Below are positions 39,316 through 52,200 of a stretch of DNA of 64,000 nt, piece by piece; positions within the stretch are counted from its first letter, which is position 1, and every line of letters begins with the position of its first letter. Location: positions 2,483,730 to 2,547,729 of the forward strand of contig CAIIXF020000007.1 of NCBI GenBank assembly GCA_903813345.2. Reading direction: 5' to 3'. Position numbers and translations under genes: made by a program. A model generated the notes under the pieces. That model searched no databases. It saw only the letters and a program-made list of their open reading frames with translations, and was not told the DNA's origin. The DNA comes from Owenia fusiformis (taxonomy: Eukaryota > Annelida > Polychaeta > Sabellida > Oweniidae).

Positions 39316-40785
39316 TCAGTCATCGTGATCAAATACGGGAGGGACGTATGAGAAGCCTTCAAAAACCCCATCAGCCTCTAATACGCTCGCACTAATCTGA
39401 TTATTGTTGGTTGACTTACCAACAGACGCTGGTACTGGTTCTCGCACGAACTCAGGGTCAAAATGTTTTAGGTCCATTTGTCCTGCTACGTTTGGATTAT
39501 ATGGAGTCCTCAGCTTTCTTTCATCGAGATCCTTCCAATCGATGTTGAGAAAAAACGCGTGGTTTTTTATCTCGTTAAAGTCGTCTTTAGCACCCATTCT
39601 CATTCCTTTTTCTTTTTGTAAAAGTCCTTCTAATAAAGCCCTGGCTGGCACGGAAATGTTCGTTCTAAGACGCAGGGGCTTGTAAAGAATATTATCATAC
39701 ATTTCAGCCGTATCTCTACTATAAAATGGAGGTAAGCCATACATCATTTCATAAAGGACCGCCCCAAGACACCACCAGTCTACGGTTCGATCGTACGCCT
39801 GTTTGCGCAGGACTTCCGGGGCGAGATATTCAGGCGTACCACAGAAAGTAGAGGTCGTGCCTAACCCTTCTATATCTTCCTTACACAATCCAAAGTCTGT
39901 GAGCACTATATGACCTTGTGAATCAAGGAGAATATTCTCAGGTTTTAAGTCCCTGTAGATTATATTAAGACCATGGAGGTACCCGATTGCACTAGCCATC
40001 TCCGCTGCATAGAATCTAGCACGAGGCTCTGGAAAATATCGCTCTCTTTGTAAATGAAAGAACAGCTCTCCTCCATTTACGTAATCCAGCACAAAATAGA
40101 GCTTGTCTTGGGTCTGGAATGAGTAATGCAGGCCAACAAGAAACGGATGTTTGATATTTTTCAGCAATACGTTTCGCTCAGCCATGATATGTTTCACTTC
40201 ATTGCGTTTCATAATGGCTTGTTTGTTGAGTACTTTGATAGCGTAAACCTTGCCCTCTAGCTTATGTTTGGCAAGAAGCACCTTGCCAAAACTGCCCTTA
40301 CCAATGACCTTGAGAAATTCGAAGTCACTCGGTTTGGCATGCGTCTTTTCAGTAGGGCCCAAATTCACTGGGGCGCTCTCGTTACTATTAGTTACAGACT
40401 CAGTCTCATCCTCGTCCACTAGACTTCTCCTGGGGTTATTGATACCAAGGAATAACTGAATCTCCGGTAGTCTCAATATTGCCTGCGTATTCACAATTGT
40501 CTGAATGAATTCATGCAGGCCGGTTCTCCTTTCTTTTATGAAATCGGGATCAAGATTCCCAAAGAGTCGTTTTCCTGGTAGACGTAGATTAGCGTCCGGG
40601 AAGGCCTTTTTTAACTTCTCGTATACACTATGGAATTCATTATAGCGTCGAAATATGAACCACGACTTCCCTGCATGTGTCACTACAACTTTGTATACTG
40701 TGAATCGTTTGGATTTCTCCCAAGTTTCTGTGTCTGAGATTTGAACACTTGGTTTAGTATTTGTTGGCCTGGTAGGCGTAGCCAT
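39316..40785 (-). CDS. SGK3-like: PX-domain serine/threonine kinase, SGK3-type, intronless
   Basis: A single open frame of 489 aa, close to the length of vertebrate SGK3. A PX domain (about residues 12-120) carries the RRYNEF and RLPGKRLFG segments used to bind phosphatidylinositol 3-phosphate on endosomes. The AGC kinase domain (about 155-412) has GKGSFGKV (glycine loop), K184, [14 protein letters not shown] (D279), DFG (D297), [12 protein letters not shown] with activation-loop T313, and DVW-like [12 protein letters not shown]. The C-terminal tail ends with the hydrophobic motif FEGFSY (S479). PDK1 and TORC2 are the known kinases for these two sites in the family. All key residues are present, so the enzyme should be active. 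The coding sequence has no intron, unlike every other gene of comparable size here, which suggests retroposition or intron loss. The start ATG directly precedes the PX domain. Confidence 0.95.
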   Translation of the reverse strand: MATPTRPTNTKPSVQISDTETWEKSKRFTVYKVVVTHAGKSWFIFRRYNEFHSVYEKLKKAFPDANLRLPGKRLFGNLDPDFIKERRTGLHEFIQTIVNTQAILRLPEIQLFLGINNPRRSLVDEDETESVTNSNESAPVNLGPTEKTHAKPSDFEFLKVIGKGSFGKVLLAKHKLEGKVYAIKVLNKQAIMKRNEVKHIMAERNVLLKNIKHPFLVGLHYSFQTQDKLYFVLDYVNGGELFFHLQRERYFPEPRARFYAAEMASAIGYLHGLNIIYRDLKPENILLDSQGHIVLTDFGLCKEDIEGLGTTSTFCGTPEYLAPEVLRKQAYDRTVDWWCLGAVLYEMMYGLPPFYSRDTAEMYDNILYKPLRLRTNISVPARALLEGLLQKEKGMRMGAKDDFNEIKNHAFFLNIDWKDLDERKLRTPYNPNVAGQMDLKHFDPEFVREPVPASVGKSTNNNQISASVLEADGVFEGFSYVPPVFDHDD

Positions 40786-42505
40786 TGTCTGTTATCGTCA
40801 ATATTTACACTTGCTATTCAAATTAAGTTTTCTTAACTCTGTAGTTTCTAGCCTGTGTTGTTAACATGATCACACTAGCTGCATCAAATTATATCTGTTA
40901 CATTTCTTGGCCTTTCTTATACGTATGTATTTGTATGTCCGGGTTCAAGGTTCATGTGTACACCCCTAGTATGTGGTGTCTCATGACTATTTACTTAACA
41001 CCAATAAAGCGAACGCATATATGCAGTAAGCTTATATTTATGTTCGAGATAAGACTTTAATATTTCTGTTGAGCCCTTTTCATCTTTGATTGGTATGAAA
41101 ATCAAACTCGTTACTGATAAGCACCATAGACTTGGTCCAAGGGTATTTTCAATCTATTTCATATGAGCTGGGACAGTAATGTCCGATCTTGAAGGATGGG
41201 GAAGTAAGGCATATGAGCCATTTCATACCATATAAATTATAAACACAGTTTGAGTATTGTTATTGAATACGGCACTACAATTGTATAGTTTCTAAATAGC
41301 TGAATAACGCTGACATAATAGATGTCACCCTTGTTTGTCTTTGATTTTCTTGGGCCACACCTCCATTCAGTTCAATGCTAGAAACTTGCAATAGTCACTT
41401 AATTTCATGATTTGTCAAAAAGTGTTGGTTGAATCTGTCTGAAACTCGAATGGCATACTATCGGATGATACTGTTAATGTACATATTGTGATTAAACATG
41501 AAAATGTTGGTTGTCATACGAATAAGACAAGGTTTTAATGAATCTTAGCATTGCACCAATGGATATTTGGCCCAAGTTTTTTTAAATGTCATGGAAAATG
41601 ATTTAAATGACATAACTGTATAAATCAAACTTATTATTGGAGAAAACTTGTCACTGAATTCAAATATGCTATCAAAAATAAAGAAAAGTAAGTCATTAGA
41701 GGTAAAAAGTACAAATCTCTAAAAACCTCATGAAAAAAGAGATTTAGCGAGATTTTAAAGCTATTTAGAAACTACTCTATTGTAAAAATAATATGATATT
41801 ATAAAAGGCGAATTAGATGATCCACCACTGGTAAACTGAGCGCTTAGCCTATAATGTCAGTAAGGCGATTGGCAAACTATTATGTATGAAAATATTTATA
41901 TGATGAAATAAATTATTAATCTATAAACAAAACTGAGTAGGCCTAAAACTACGGACATGCATAGTCCCATAGAATTAATTAGAACACTACACAGAAATAT
42001 TGAAATATAATCCCTTCGGATCCCTAGGTTTAAATAATAACAAAGAAAATACAGCGCTGCCATCTTTATATTGGCGGAATATAATGATTCTTCTTGAACC
42101 CAGATTCTTGATAATAGTTAGAGTTGAAGATAATACAAACAATTGTTATAGCCTTGAATTCGTTATCTCCCTAGTGCAAAACACAGTGTGTGTACAGGTG
42201 TATCACATGTTTCATACGAGACGAGTTCAATAAACGTAGGTGACACTTCACCATCTTCTGATCTTCGACTTCCTGATGAACATAAGATTGGTTGGCAAAA
42301 ATGACACTTCACAATATTTACCAATAATGGAAAAGAATAATTTCGTTCGCTGAAGACTATATTCAATCAAGTAAATTGGGTACAATAGTTCACCTTTTCT
42401 CACTGAGATCAACCCTCACATAACAACGCTGTCAACAATGGGATAACATATAACAGAACGACAAACAAGACTACGGTTTCAACTTACGCGTTTTATTCAA
42501 AAGAA
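40786..42505. other. Divergent intergenic region, SGK-like (-) and SLC46-like (+)
   Basis: 1.7 kb between two divergent start codons, so it should hold both promoters and 5' UTRs. I see AT-rich sequence and no further gene or clear TATA box at a defined start. Confidence 0.55.
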
Positions 42506-45500
42506 ATGACGGAGAGGAACCGTGAACGCGACCCACTTCTTCTTTCTACAACTATAGATAAAACAGAGGAGGAAGCATTTGTAAAATCGGCTCCAAGGAG
42601 TCGTAGACCAGGTCCAATAAGTAAGCGAACAATAATAGTGGAACCTACAATATTTTTATATTTTCTCGCCTCTACTCCAACTGTAACGCTAACAGAGCAA
42701 TTTGTTTATCATATGGTTGGAAAGGAGTATCACGGTGATGACGACGCCACACATGAGGAGACGCAGTGTAGTGCTGCCAATGAATCAGCATCAGAAGCTG
42801 AACTCAGAGCCACAATACAAGCACAGGCCTCCCGTTGGATGCTGTATTTGAATGCATCTATTCTTGTCCCCCAGTTCTTCATGGTGCTCATATTAGGTGC
42901 TTACTCTGACATAGGGGGTAGAAAGTGTGTTATCTTAATATCAATAGCAGGAACGTGTTTGCATTGTATTTCCAATGTTATCATAATGTATTTAGACTTG
43001 GGTATCGAGTATTTGATAATAGGATGCGTGCTTGAGGGATTAAGTGGCGGTGGATCTGCCCTCACGAGCGCAAGTTTTGCCTACATTGCAGACATTACAG
43101 TACTAGATGATAGATCGTTTAGAATGACCGCACTTAACGCAGTGCTGGGTATATCGGGTGCAGCTGCCCAATTGGGTATTGGGTACTGGATAAACATTGC
43201 AGGATACCTACCCCCTTTCTGGTTTGTGTCCGGCGTTCACATTGTCAACATTTTCTATGTTATACTCTTTGTACCTGAATTAAATCAACAGAAAAACAAA
43301 AATGGTAATTTCAATCCATGTCGGGATATTAAAAATGCCACTTCTTTGTATTATAAAACAGATACGTCTGGAAGGAACTGGAAGCTTTTGGTACTCCTCA
43401 TAAGCTTCGCTTTAGTCGCAATGCTCGCCAATGGCAGGGATGACGTACTTACCCTTTTTATGCTTAACAGGCCCCTGTGCTGGAATTCAATTTTCATTGG
43501 ATACTTCACCGCGACATGGACCTTATTGATGAATTTAGGAGGCATGGTCGGAGTTAAACTTTTCGATAGATGTTTTACTGATGGGGGAATGATAATGATT
43601 GCGTCCGTTCTTGGTACAGCGACGCAGGTTATCCAAGCCTTTGCAAGAAACATAATTATGATGTTCATTGGTATATATAGCTAACATTCTTACGCATAGC
43701 CTTCATTACAACCTATTTTCTATTTTGCTGTTTTTTGTCTCTTCACTCTTGAATTTGTGCTGCACTTGCTGTTTTTATCGGTTCACTCATCACTCTTGGT
43801 TTGTGCTGCATTCACTGTTTTATCATTTATATTCACTCTTGATCTGGTGCTGCGTTTGCTGTTTTTGCCAATTCACATCTCTCAATTTTGTAGGACCAGT
43901 ACTTGGAATGTTTGCATCGATGTTCCTGCCACTAATTCGAGCTATCATGTCTAAGACTGTCATGGACGATGAACAGGGTGCATTGTTTGCTGGAATAGGG
44001 TGCGTAGAAACTGCATGCGTGCTTGGTGGCAGCTCCTTCTTCAACATGATATATGCAGTCACAGTCCACTGGTTTGGTGGCTTCGTATTTCTAGTTATGG
44101 GAGGGATCTCCCTGCTCAGTATGGTAACGTTTGGGTAAGTTTCACATGATAACATCTTAATTCACAAGGTTTCAGTTGCTTCACCATATATCAACATCTT
44201 GGAAGTCGAATATTACGTGATAATGTACGAACAGGGTGTCGATGCATAATCAACGCCACCCATGGGGGCTCTCTCTTTGTTCAGATCATCTATTGTACAT
44301 TGAGATCAAGAATTTCATGGACAAGAAATTAGCTTAAAAAGTTGTGGTAATTCAAAGCATGGGACATCTATAATTAAGCAACTTCAATATTTTCCTCAAA
44401 AATACCGACGTGATTGTGTCCGTGGTGAAGGGATATTTTGTAATTTAAAAATGTCATGTATGACTGACGATTCAATTCAAAAAGTTTTATTAAGTTTTAT
44501 TTAATTTTAAAGACAAAAATTCTTTAAGTAGCCTTTCATTAATCATTTTTAATTTCCATGTTTGGTGTCCCCCCTCAAAAAATTGTACCGACACAAACAT
44601 AAAATAATCCCGTGTGTGACAAATGGAATATTCTTCAACTTCGAACATCTGCAGACTATTCACTGAAATAAAGTTTGTTTTAGTCGTCATGATCACCCAT
44701 TTTCAACATTTGGGATGACATTCAGGTCTGATTGACCTGAATTTCTCCGTTAGCAATTTACTAATTTCTAAGAATTTTTAACTTGCAAAGCTAACTGGAA
44801 AATTGTTTTCTTTACGATCATGTGCAAAGCTCAGCCTTTTCGAAGAAAGAAAAACAGCACTTTGGGGTTTATTTTGGTACGATTCTTTGACTCGGAGTAC
44901 ACCGAATATGTATAGTATAGAAATTATTTATTCACATTTAATTGCACATACTAACACGAGGCATGTGATTTTAAAATATTGAATTACTGCATCCCTGGGC
45001 CTCGGTGTTAATCCAAATGCTATCATTTGAATACTATAATTCAGTAGAAACTATTTATTTTAGAATAACACAATTTGTAAAAAGACATTTTCTATGCGGC
45101 CTCCTGAAATTGAATTGTTAAACGAAAATACGCTGCAGCACATGGCGCAGAACCAGAACTTTAATGGCAGCTATTAGGCGCAAGAGGAATATTCCATCAT
45201 ATCCCAGAAGTACTTTTCCCTTCTGATCCAAACTGCGAAAATATTAATATTGGTATTTTTGATGTTTTCTTATTCTTGCTGTGCTCTGCTACAATTTTTG
45301 GTCCTTTCTCTTTGGCACTTGTGCATACATTGTATAAATATATACGGGGTAACCAGTATTAATTAACGTATAACCAACACAGTACACAAGGCAACATTTT
45401 AAGGAGCTAGGGATTAACAGCTATTCGTGAATTGTCATTTTGCTGAGTAAGCATTAACGTTTGTAAAATATTACATCAAGCCCTTCATTATCCTTGGGTT

Positions 45501-47500
45501 GTCCTGTCATCCACTTCTTCTCTGACACAAGACCCCATTCTTTATATCCAAGCTTTGTGAAAAAGTCTCGCAAATCTCGCAGTTTTGACAAAGTGTTTAT
45601 CCCATCTCTGTATTCAATAGAAAAAACTCTCACAGAAATCTTAGTGAAGTCAATTGTTTTTAACACCTGCATTTCTGCACCTTCTACGTCCAATGAGAAA
45701 TAATCAATAAATGTGAAATTGAGGGCCGCGGCGACAGAATGGAACGGAAAACATTGTACAGTGATCGTACCAATATCGTATTCCTTCATTCGATTACCAT
45801 TTAGTTTATTCAAACTGTCTAGATTGCCACTAAAAGTGCCGAAGTTCGCAAATTTAATTTTCTCCATTTTGTTGTTAGAACTAAGGCAGGAGTTCAGGTG
45901 CCAAGCCTGCCTCCTCCAGCCTATGAGTTTGTTATACATCCCGGGGATCGGTTCTACCAAGACCCCCGTCCAATTACGGAATTTTTCAAAGAATATTGTG
46001 TTGGACGAGATGCCATCAGCTGCTCCACTTTCAACATAAACTCCATTCGTCTTACCTGCAATATGATAACAGATACAATAGACAATTAACATTTTTTGCA
46101 TTCGTTTGACTTAGCTTCTTCGTTTGACATAGCTTCTTCAAGTTCTACTCATAAGCATTTCTTATACTAGCATATCTCAGATATATATAAATATATTGGT
46201 TGCAGTATTTATAGATGCCCCCACCCATCTGACGAAATTCAAAGTTATAGGAAACATCATAGATGGTGCCACTTGTGGAAAAGACTGATGAATCCTGCAA
46301 ATTACAAACTTTATGCATAACCAACTATACCTTTCAGTATTTGATCAACTACACCAGCTTGACCTGCCTGGCCATAATATCTGTCTTTGGCTTCTTCCCC
46401 ACCATAGACTCTCTTTGTAGGTGGCACTAACCAATATTTCCGTAAGAATCTGAGCAATTTGGGGTCTTCAACGTAGGAGCCGATTAGATACTTTTCCAGT
46501 TCATTATATGTTTCGTTGTAACTGAGCCTTTTATTGTCATCCTTTGATTTTAGAATGTCTGTTACAACATGATTCTCTTTGCGTTTATATGTAATGCAGT
46601 TTTTGTGAGCTACAAATGATGCACCATCGTTACTCAAATTATTTTCTGATCTTTTATTGAGCGCAATCTTAAGCAGCCAGCGAGGAAGAAATACCGAAAC
46701 ATTTGCTGAACAAAATATGACTAAAATCCACAACAATTTTCCCAATGTTCGCATTTTTATTTTTCAACTGTGTACTATTTTTAAATCATTTACACATGTT
46801 AGACTAGTCTACAATAAATATGAGTACAAGATATTTTGACTGGACTAAACTGGCCATTAATAGATACCAATGTTTACAAAAAGATTAATTGGGATTTTCA
46901 AAATAATCATCTGATGATTTGTTTTTTTCATCCTAAAAACTTGGAGCTCTAAATACATTAAACAAGCACGATTTTACGAAACATCATACGCACATGTTCA
47001 ATGATTGCAATTCGTCTGAAATACTAGTTCAAACATGACCGTGCTCTAATTGAATTTCTTAACCAATCGGAATGCCAATAACCAATAATGAACGTTGGGC
47101 AGAATGTCGTACAAAGCACGAACCGAAGGTGATTGCATTTGCAATGACATTCTGTCCAACTCGTGCTGAATGTCACCATATTGAATGACCTATCATTATT
47201 TATTTCTTAAATAATTGTTAAGTCAAGATGGGCTAAATGACAGAGTATAGCCTACTCAGTGTTCAAATGTTTGATCCTAGTACATATTCAGATATTGCGA
47301 AATGCATCGAAACGTTTTACACACCGATAATAAAATAAGCCATTATATTTTGTAATAGTATAAATAGTTGTCTCGATACCAACAGTAATTTCTTTTCTTT
47401 TTCCAGGATTTACATGAAAATGTCAGGTATGCATTTATTAGTGTTCAAACAGAGAGAGAAAATCCGATCGACTCTTTCCTCGGATGAATCCAAAGTGTAA
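42506..47500 (+). CDS. SLC46-family major facilitator transporter
   Basis: Three exons join in frame: 42506-43670, 43894-44134 and 47407-47500; 499 aa plus stop. After a charged N-terminus (TERNRERDPLLL) comes EPTIFLYFLASTPTVTLTEQ, typical of the first membrane segment of the SLC46 group (folate/heme transporter PCFT, SLC46A2, SLC46A3). A long acidic loop follows, then LGAYSDIGGRKCVILIS, which contains the MFS loop 2-3 motif, and about twelve hydrophobic segments in all. The last exon encodes a short cytosolic tail ending in SDESKV. Family members move small solutes with protons across plasma or lysosomal membranes; the substrate is not deducible. Intron 2 holds another gene on the opposite strand. 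Confidence 0.88.
43687..43890 (+). repeat. Degenerate tandem repeat filling SLC46-like intron 1
   Basis: Three to four copies of about 55 bp (CACTCTTGAATTTGTGCTGCACTTGCTGTTTTT and variants) occupy nearly all of the 223-bp intron. Confidence 0.65.
45454..46754 (-). CDS. FkbM-type methyltransferase-domain protein, membrane-anchored
   Basis: Two minus-strand exons (46754-46331, 46055-45454) join in frame to 341 aa. Residues 5-30 form a hydrophobic segment after a short basic start, as in a type II membrane protein or uncleaved signal anchor. The C-terminal half has the SAM-binding GVYVESGAADGISSNT motif, then WTGVLVEPIPGMYNKL and YFSLDVEGAEMQVLKTIDF, all typical of the FkbM methyltransferase fold (Methyltransf_21). 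Animal members of this kind are poorly characterised, so acceptor and product are unknown. The whole gene lies inside intron 2 of the SLC46-like gene on the opposite strand. Confidence 0.85.
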
Positions 47501-47513
47501 ACATTGTAACTCA

Positions 47514-47790
47514 CTACACGAGAACAGCGTGTACTGATGAACATTCAACACGCCAACATAGTTCAGCATGTACGAGGTGGACATAATTACACAGCACTAT
47601 AAGAGAACAGCATGTACATGTACCATATGAAAATCGAATGCATTGATATAGTGCAGCATGTACAAGGTGAATATTGAAACACTTCACAAAAGCATCATAC
47701 GCGAGGCGAATATCTAACACACTAATAGAGTGCAGCATGTACCTGGTGGACATCCAGTACAAAAACAGCGTAGACATTCACTCAGCACAC
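47514..47790. repeat. Degenerate tandem repeat in the SLC46-like 3' UTR
   Basis: About four loosely conserved 55-65 bp units with the core AGTGCAGCATGTACAAGGTGGACAT. The minus-strand frame through it is rich in Cys, Leu and Tyr but simply reflects the repeat. Confidence 0.6.
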
Positions 47791-48081
47791 CAAATAATAT
47801 GTGATATGCATTTTTGCAAATGAGATGTGACATTCCATGGAGAGAAATGTACAAAAACAACTGCATTCTATTTAATAGATATAAGCTGCTTGCAGTATTT
47901 ATGTATTGTAAATTCAATGCTTGGAAAAAAAGAAATTTCTTTTCGTTCTGCCCCTACCCAATATCTTAATTTCTCCTTTGTTCTTTCACAATAGTTAAAC
48001 AATTTTAAACCATATCTAAATATTTTGTAATTGAATATAAAACATGAATAACTGATATACATCTATATACAAGAGATCAAC

Positions 48082-48087
48082 TTTATT
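48082..48087 (-). terminator. Polyadenylation signal of the GABP beta gene
   Basis: TTTATT on the plus strand (AATAAA on the minus strand), about 1.1 kb after the GABP beta stop. The sequence from 48088 to 49223 would then be 3' UTR; I see no gene there. Confidence 0.5.
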
Positions 48088-49223
48088 GAGTTTATAATAC
48101 AAGTACCCTATCTACAACTATACAGTTTGTACATGTAATACACAGGTAACACATTTCAAAAGTAAGATATCACAAAAACAACATATCATCCAAAACATAT
48201 TATAACTAATATGAGCAATACATATATTGTGAATTCAGAAAAGTGCCTTATCAATGCAGTCTTACATTCTATGTATAATCAGAGTTTATAACATTTAATG
48301 TGAATCTAAGCCATAAAATGCAAACACAATGTACCATTTTGTCTCAATTTGTTTGTCTGATTTTTCCATAGCAAATCCATAAAACCAAAAGAAGCAAATA
48401 TACATGTATATCATATTTTGAGGTAACTCCAAAATATGATCCAGAAAATATCATTTGTACAAATGTGGATTTTAAAATGTGTGAAGTGCCATACAGTAGA
48501 ATCTGGGTGTGGTGTAACACCTCAAAATTTGAGTATATAAAGCACTCACCTGGACTATGCCTAATATTGACATTATTCTAAACTGGATGAATCTTGGGAT
48601 GAATGATATTTCGCCTATGGTATCATACTAGGATGCCCACTCTTCTTGATTCATTTTTTCTTTATTTGTCCTCAAACAGGTTGGCTCAAGACTTATAATT
48701 CATGCATTTAATTCAACATCACAAAACATTTATGTATAGATAGTAGATTATGTTAGTTCAGAAATCAAACCACAGATCTTCTACTGACAAATAATTAATA
48801 CTTTCAAAGTCGTGTAAAAAACATGCAAATATGTCATATATTATCTGACACTCTTTTGGCCTACTACATCATATAAATATAAGTTCCATGTCTCGAATGT
48901 TTTGTTCACTTGCTACCAGGAACCGGTATTAATTACTAAAAATGAGTTTCTGAAGTGATGAACTGCATATATCAGTATTGTTCTACCTTCATCAAGCGTG
49001 TAATGTAACATAGCTCCCGTGAACAGTTTTATGCTGAAAGAACCATGACTGATGATTTTCATTGAAATTCCCACCATATTACATGTAATCCTTACAATTC
49101 AAACATCTCAGGGTGGATTCTCTACACGAGAGGGTACATACTATGTAAACCATGATTTAAATTCATGGTTTTACATATTCTGATATTATTTTGATGGACG
49201 TCTGGATTTCTATTAAACATGTT

Positions 49224-52200
49224 TCATTTAGATTTTCTCAATTGTCTTCTGTATGTGTCTGCCTCCAATTGTTTCTGTTTTAACTGGTTCTTTAGATCTT
49301 CTACCTGACTTTGAAGGTCACTATTCTGAAAAGAATAAAACACAGACAATTAAAAAAATAATCTTGCTAAGTTCCTAGGATGATAAATCTAAAATGGCTA
49401 CCTTGAAATTCACCTGGATCATGTCCTTAAACGAATCAATTCTAAGAACGAATAGACAAGGTTCAGGGACTGAACTCCTCCCACGAGACCCACCGAGTAA
49501 GCCAGCAAACTGATCACAACATATCACCCAAGGATGTGATCAAAATAAACCAAGGCATTAACATGCAAAATGTCACCACCTTCAATTTATTAGACCCCAA
49601 ACGCAGAATGCAGAACACCATACACAAAAAGTTGGTATTATAACAATATGTCACCAATTCTGGTGGTGACATAACTGGAACAGGTTACAACCTAACGGTT
49701 GAAATGAGTTGCTCCATCCTCATGTAACTACAGCTCTTACTTGGACTAATACTGGTTCAGATTCACTAGAGGTTCGCGCCCGCTTTGCACCAGGTTCATC
49801 ATCACTTTCTTGAATAGCAACATGGAATTCCTGTGTGCCATCATCTTCTGATGCCATAGCAACAACCAATGGCATTGAGGAGTCTACAGATGTCTCTACA
49901 GTAACATCGTTTTCTGTATTTTCAGTGCTCACTTCTCCTGGTATTATCTGGTGAAGGACTTTCTAAAATATACATCAACAAGGAGCAAATAAATACCCAT
50001 GGTAAAAGCTCACCATATTTATTCATCAAATTAAAGATAATTCTTTGCTCCAGACTATATCCAAACAGAATATTAGTCAAAATATGATGATTCCACATTT
50101 TTTGGATCCATAGCTACTAGTCGTTTACCATTCAAAGTTCTATATAAAAGATACTATCAGAATGAAGATTGGAAAATCATATACAATACTAATAGTGGGT
50201 ACTCTGCCTATCCAAACAGAATTCAGGGTTATAATGAAAGATAATTTACAAATTTATCAGGATAATCTGTGTTTTCCCTATTAAAGGTATAATAGATTTA
50301 TCTTCAAGCATACTTGGCCATTAATATCGGTGACCTGTAGTGTACTATTCTCTCCTATATTTTCTCCTGTGTGTTTAACATGATTTAGTGCAAGTTTCCC
50401 TGCTTCTGAAAAACAAAATATCACATATTATTAAGTCTCCATTTTACAGTTCTGACTGAAAATTTACAAAACTGGACAAAACATATGTATGGGGGGCAGC
50501 TCCTGCTTGCTTCTATTTTTAGATCATTGCGACATGAATGTATACACACATACCAAACATAACTTATACAAGATTAACCTCCAAAATAAAAATCAACAAG
50601 GCATTTACTTGCATGCAAAATGTCACAACCTGCCATTTGTTACAGACACCGACCATCTAACACCAACTGCCTAACACCATCCACAAAAAAGTTAGAGACT
50701 ATAACAATATGTCACAACTTGTGATGGTGGCATAAAAACCTAACTTACCAGTAAGAGTAAAAGTTGGTCCAGAATCTGATGATGGAACCGCAGTAGAATC
50801 ACTATCTGCTGTAGTAACTACTGTTGCCTGATTTTCTAACCATGAGGTATCAACTGAAGACATATAAATATGATCAATAATTCAGGATTGCATTTCCAAG
50901 TCACCATAATACATGAAATATGAAACATGATGTTTGTAATGGGAAACTATGGCAGAAGTACATACATACACACTGTGGGAGATATAACACATATGCCACA
51001 CTTTTGAAAGTCTAAACAAGCAACCATATAAAGGCAACTCTTTATTTTCAACTACACAGAAACATGCCTTAAAAAGTGATATCATTTGAATAGTAGGTCC
51101 TCTTTCAACCACACAAACCACTTCAAAGGAAGAGTTTTCTCTTAAGGACTGCCTGCTTACCTGTTGTTGAGGTTCCTAGTGGTGCAGTAGCTTCAGCAAG
51201 AGCTGCCAATGTAGCAAGAACAGCTGTACTACTATTGTCCTCATTCTGTTCATCAGTGCCTACAAGATAACAGAAAACCTGAGGCTAGGCCAAATAGCAT
51301 ATTATTTATAGATCATATTTTGATGATTTTAAAAAGCTTTATCCAACAAAAAAATAGCAAAAGATAGGCAAGGATGACTCTCTTAATAAACAAGACAAAG
51401 TATAAAAGATAAATAGAATCTGAAGGGAAAGGTTTTTTAAATTGGTCACATTTTGAAATCTTTTTGACTCATCATTTTTACATGCCTGTTTTATAATGAT
51501 CATACAAAATGCTAATGTTGTGTTTTCTTTTTTCTACAATTATTTTAATTAAACAACTGCCTCACACTTTTGATGAAAAGGATCACAAAAAGCCATACCT
51601 GAATTTAACCTGTTATTAGCTGCAGTACTTGGACTAAGATCTGTTGTTATGTCATCCATTGTGGTTTTAACAACCATTTCAGGATTAGAATCAACTAGCT
51701 GGGCAAACTGACCATTCTAAATTAATTAAAACATATGAAAAGTCATTAACCAGGGTGTGCTATTTTGAAAGTATGATGAGATAAATTTCAACTGTCTTCT
51801 AAAAATGACACTATTTTAAGAAACTAACGATTACATTATTGTAACACAATAAAATATCATAAATCATACTTCTCAACATTTTTAAGAAATGTCATTTAGG
51901 GGGTACATTTTCAGAACAATCTTAGCAAGCGATCCTGATGTTAGGGAATTGTTTTTAATACATTTTTAATATTATATTCAATTTCGATAGTGTCTTTTTG
52001 TATTCTAAATATTGTAACATTAACAAGTACAGTACAACAACCTTGTTATATTGTCAATATATGTACATTAACCTAAAATGTCAAAGGAAAGTCACCCAGG
52101 TTCAGGCCATGTCCAGCCAGTACAGTGCAGTCCAATACAGTACAGTGCAGTCTTATACAGTACAGTGCAGTCTAATACAGTACAGTGCAGTCTAATACAG

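Noticed and set aside
47514-47777. 87-codon minus-strand frame
   Set aside because: It follows the tandem repeat of the SLC46-like 3' UTR and has no recognisable domain.
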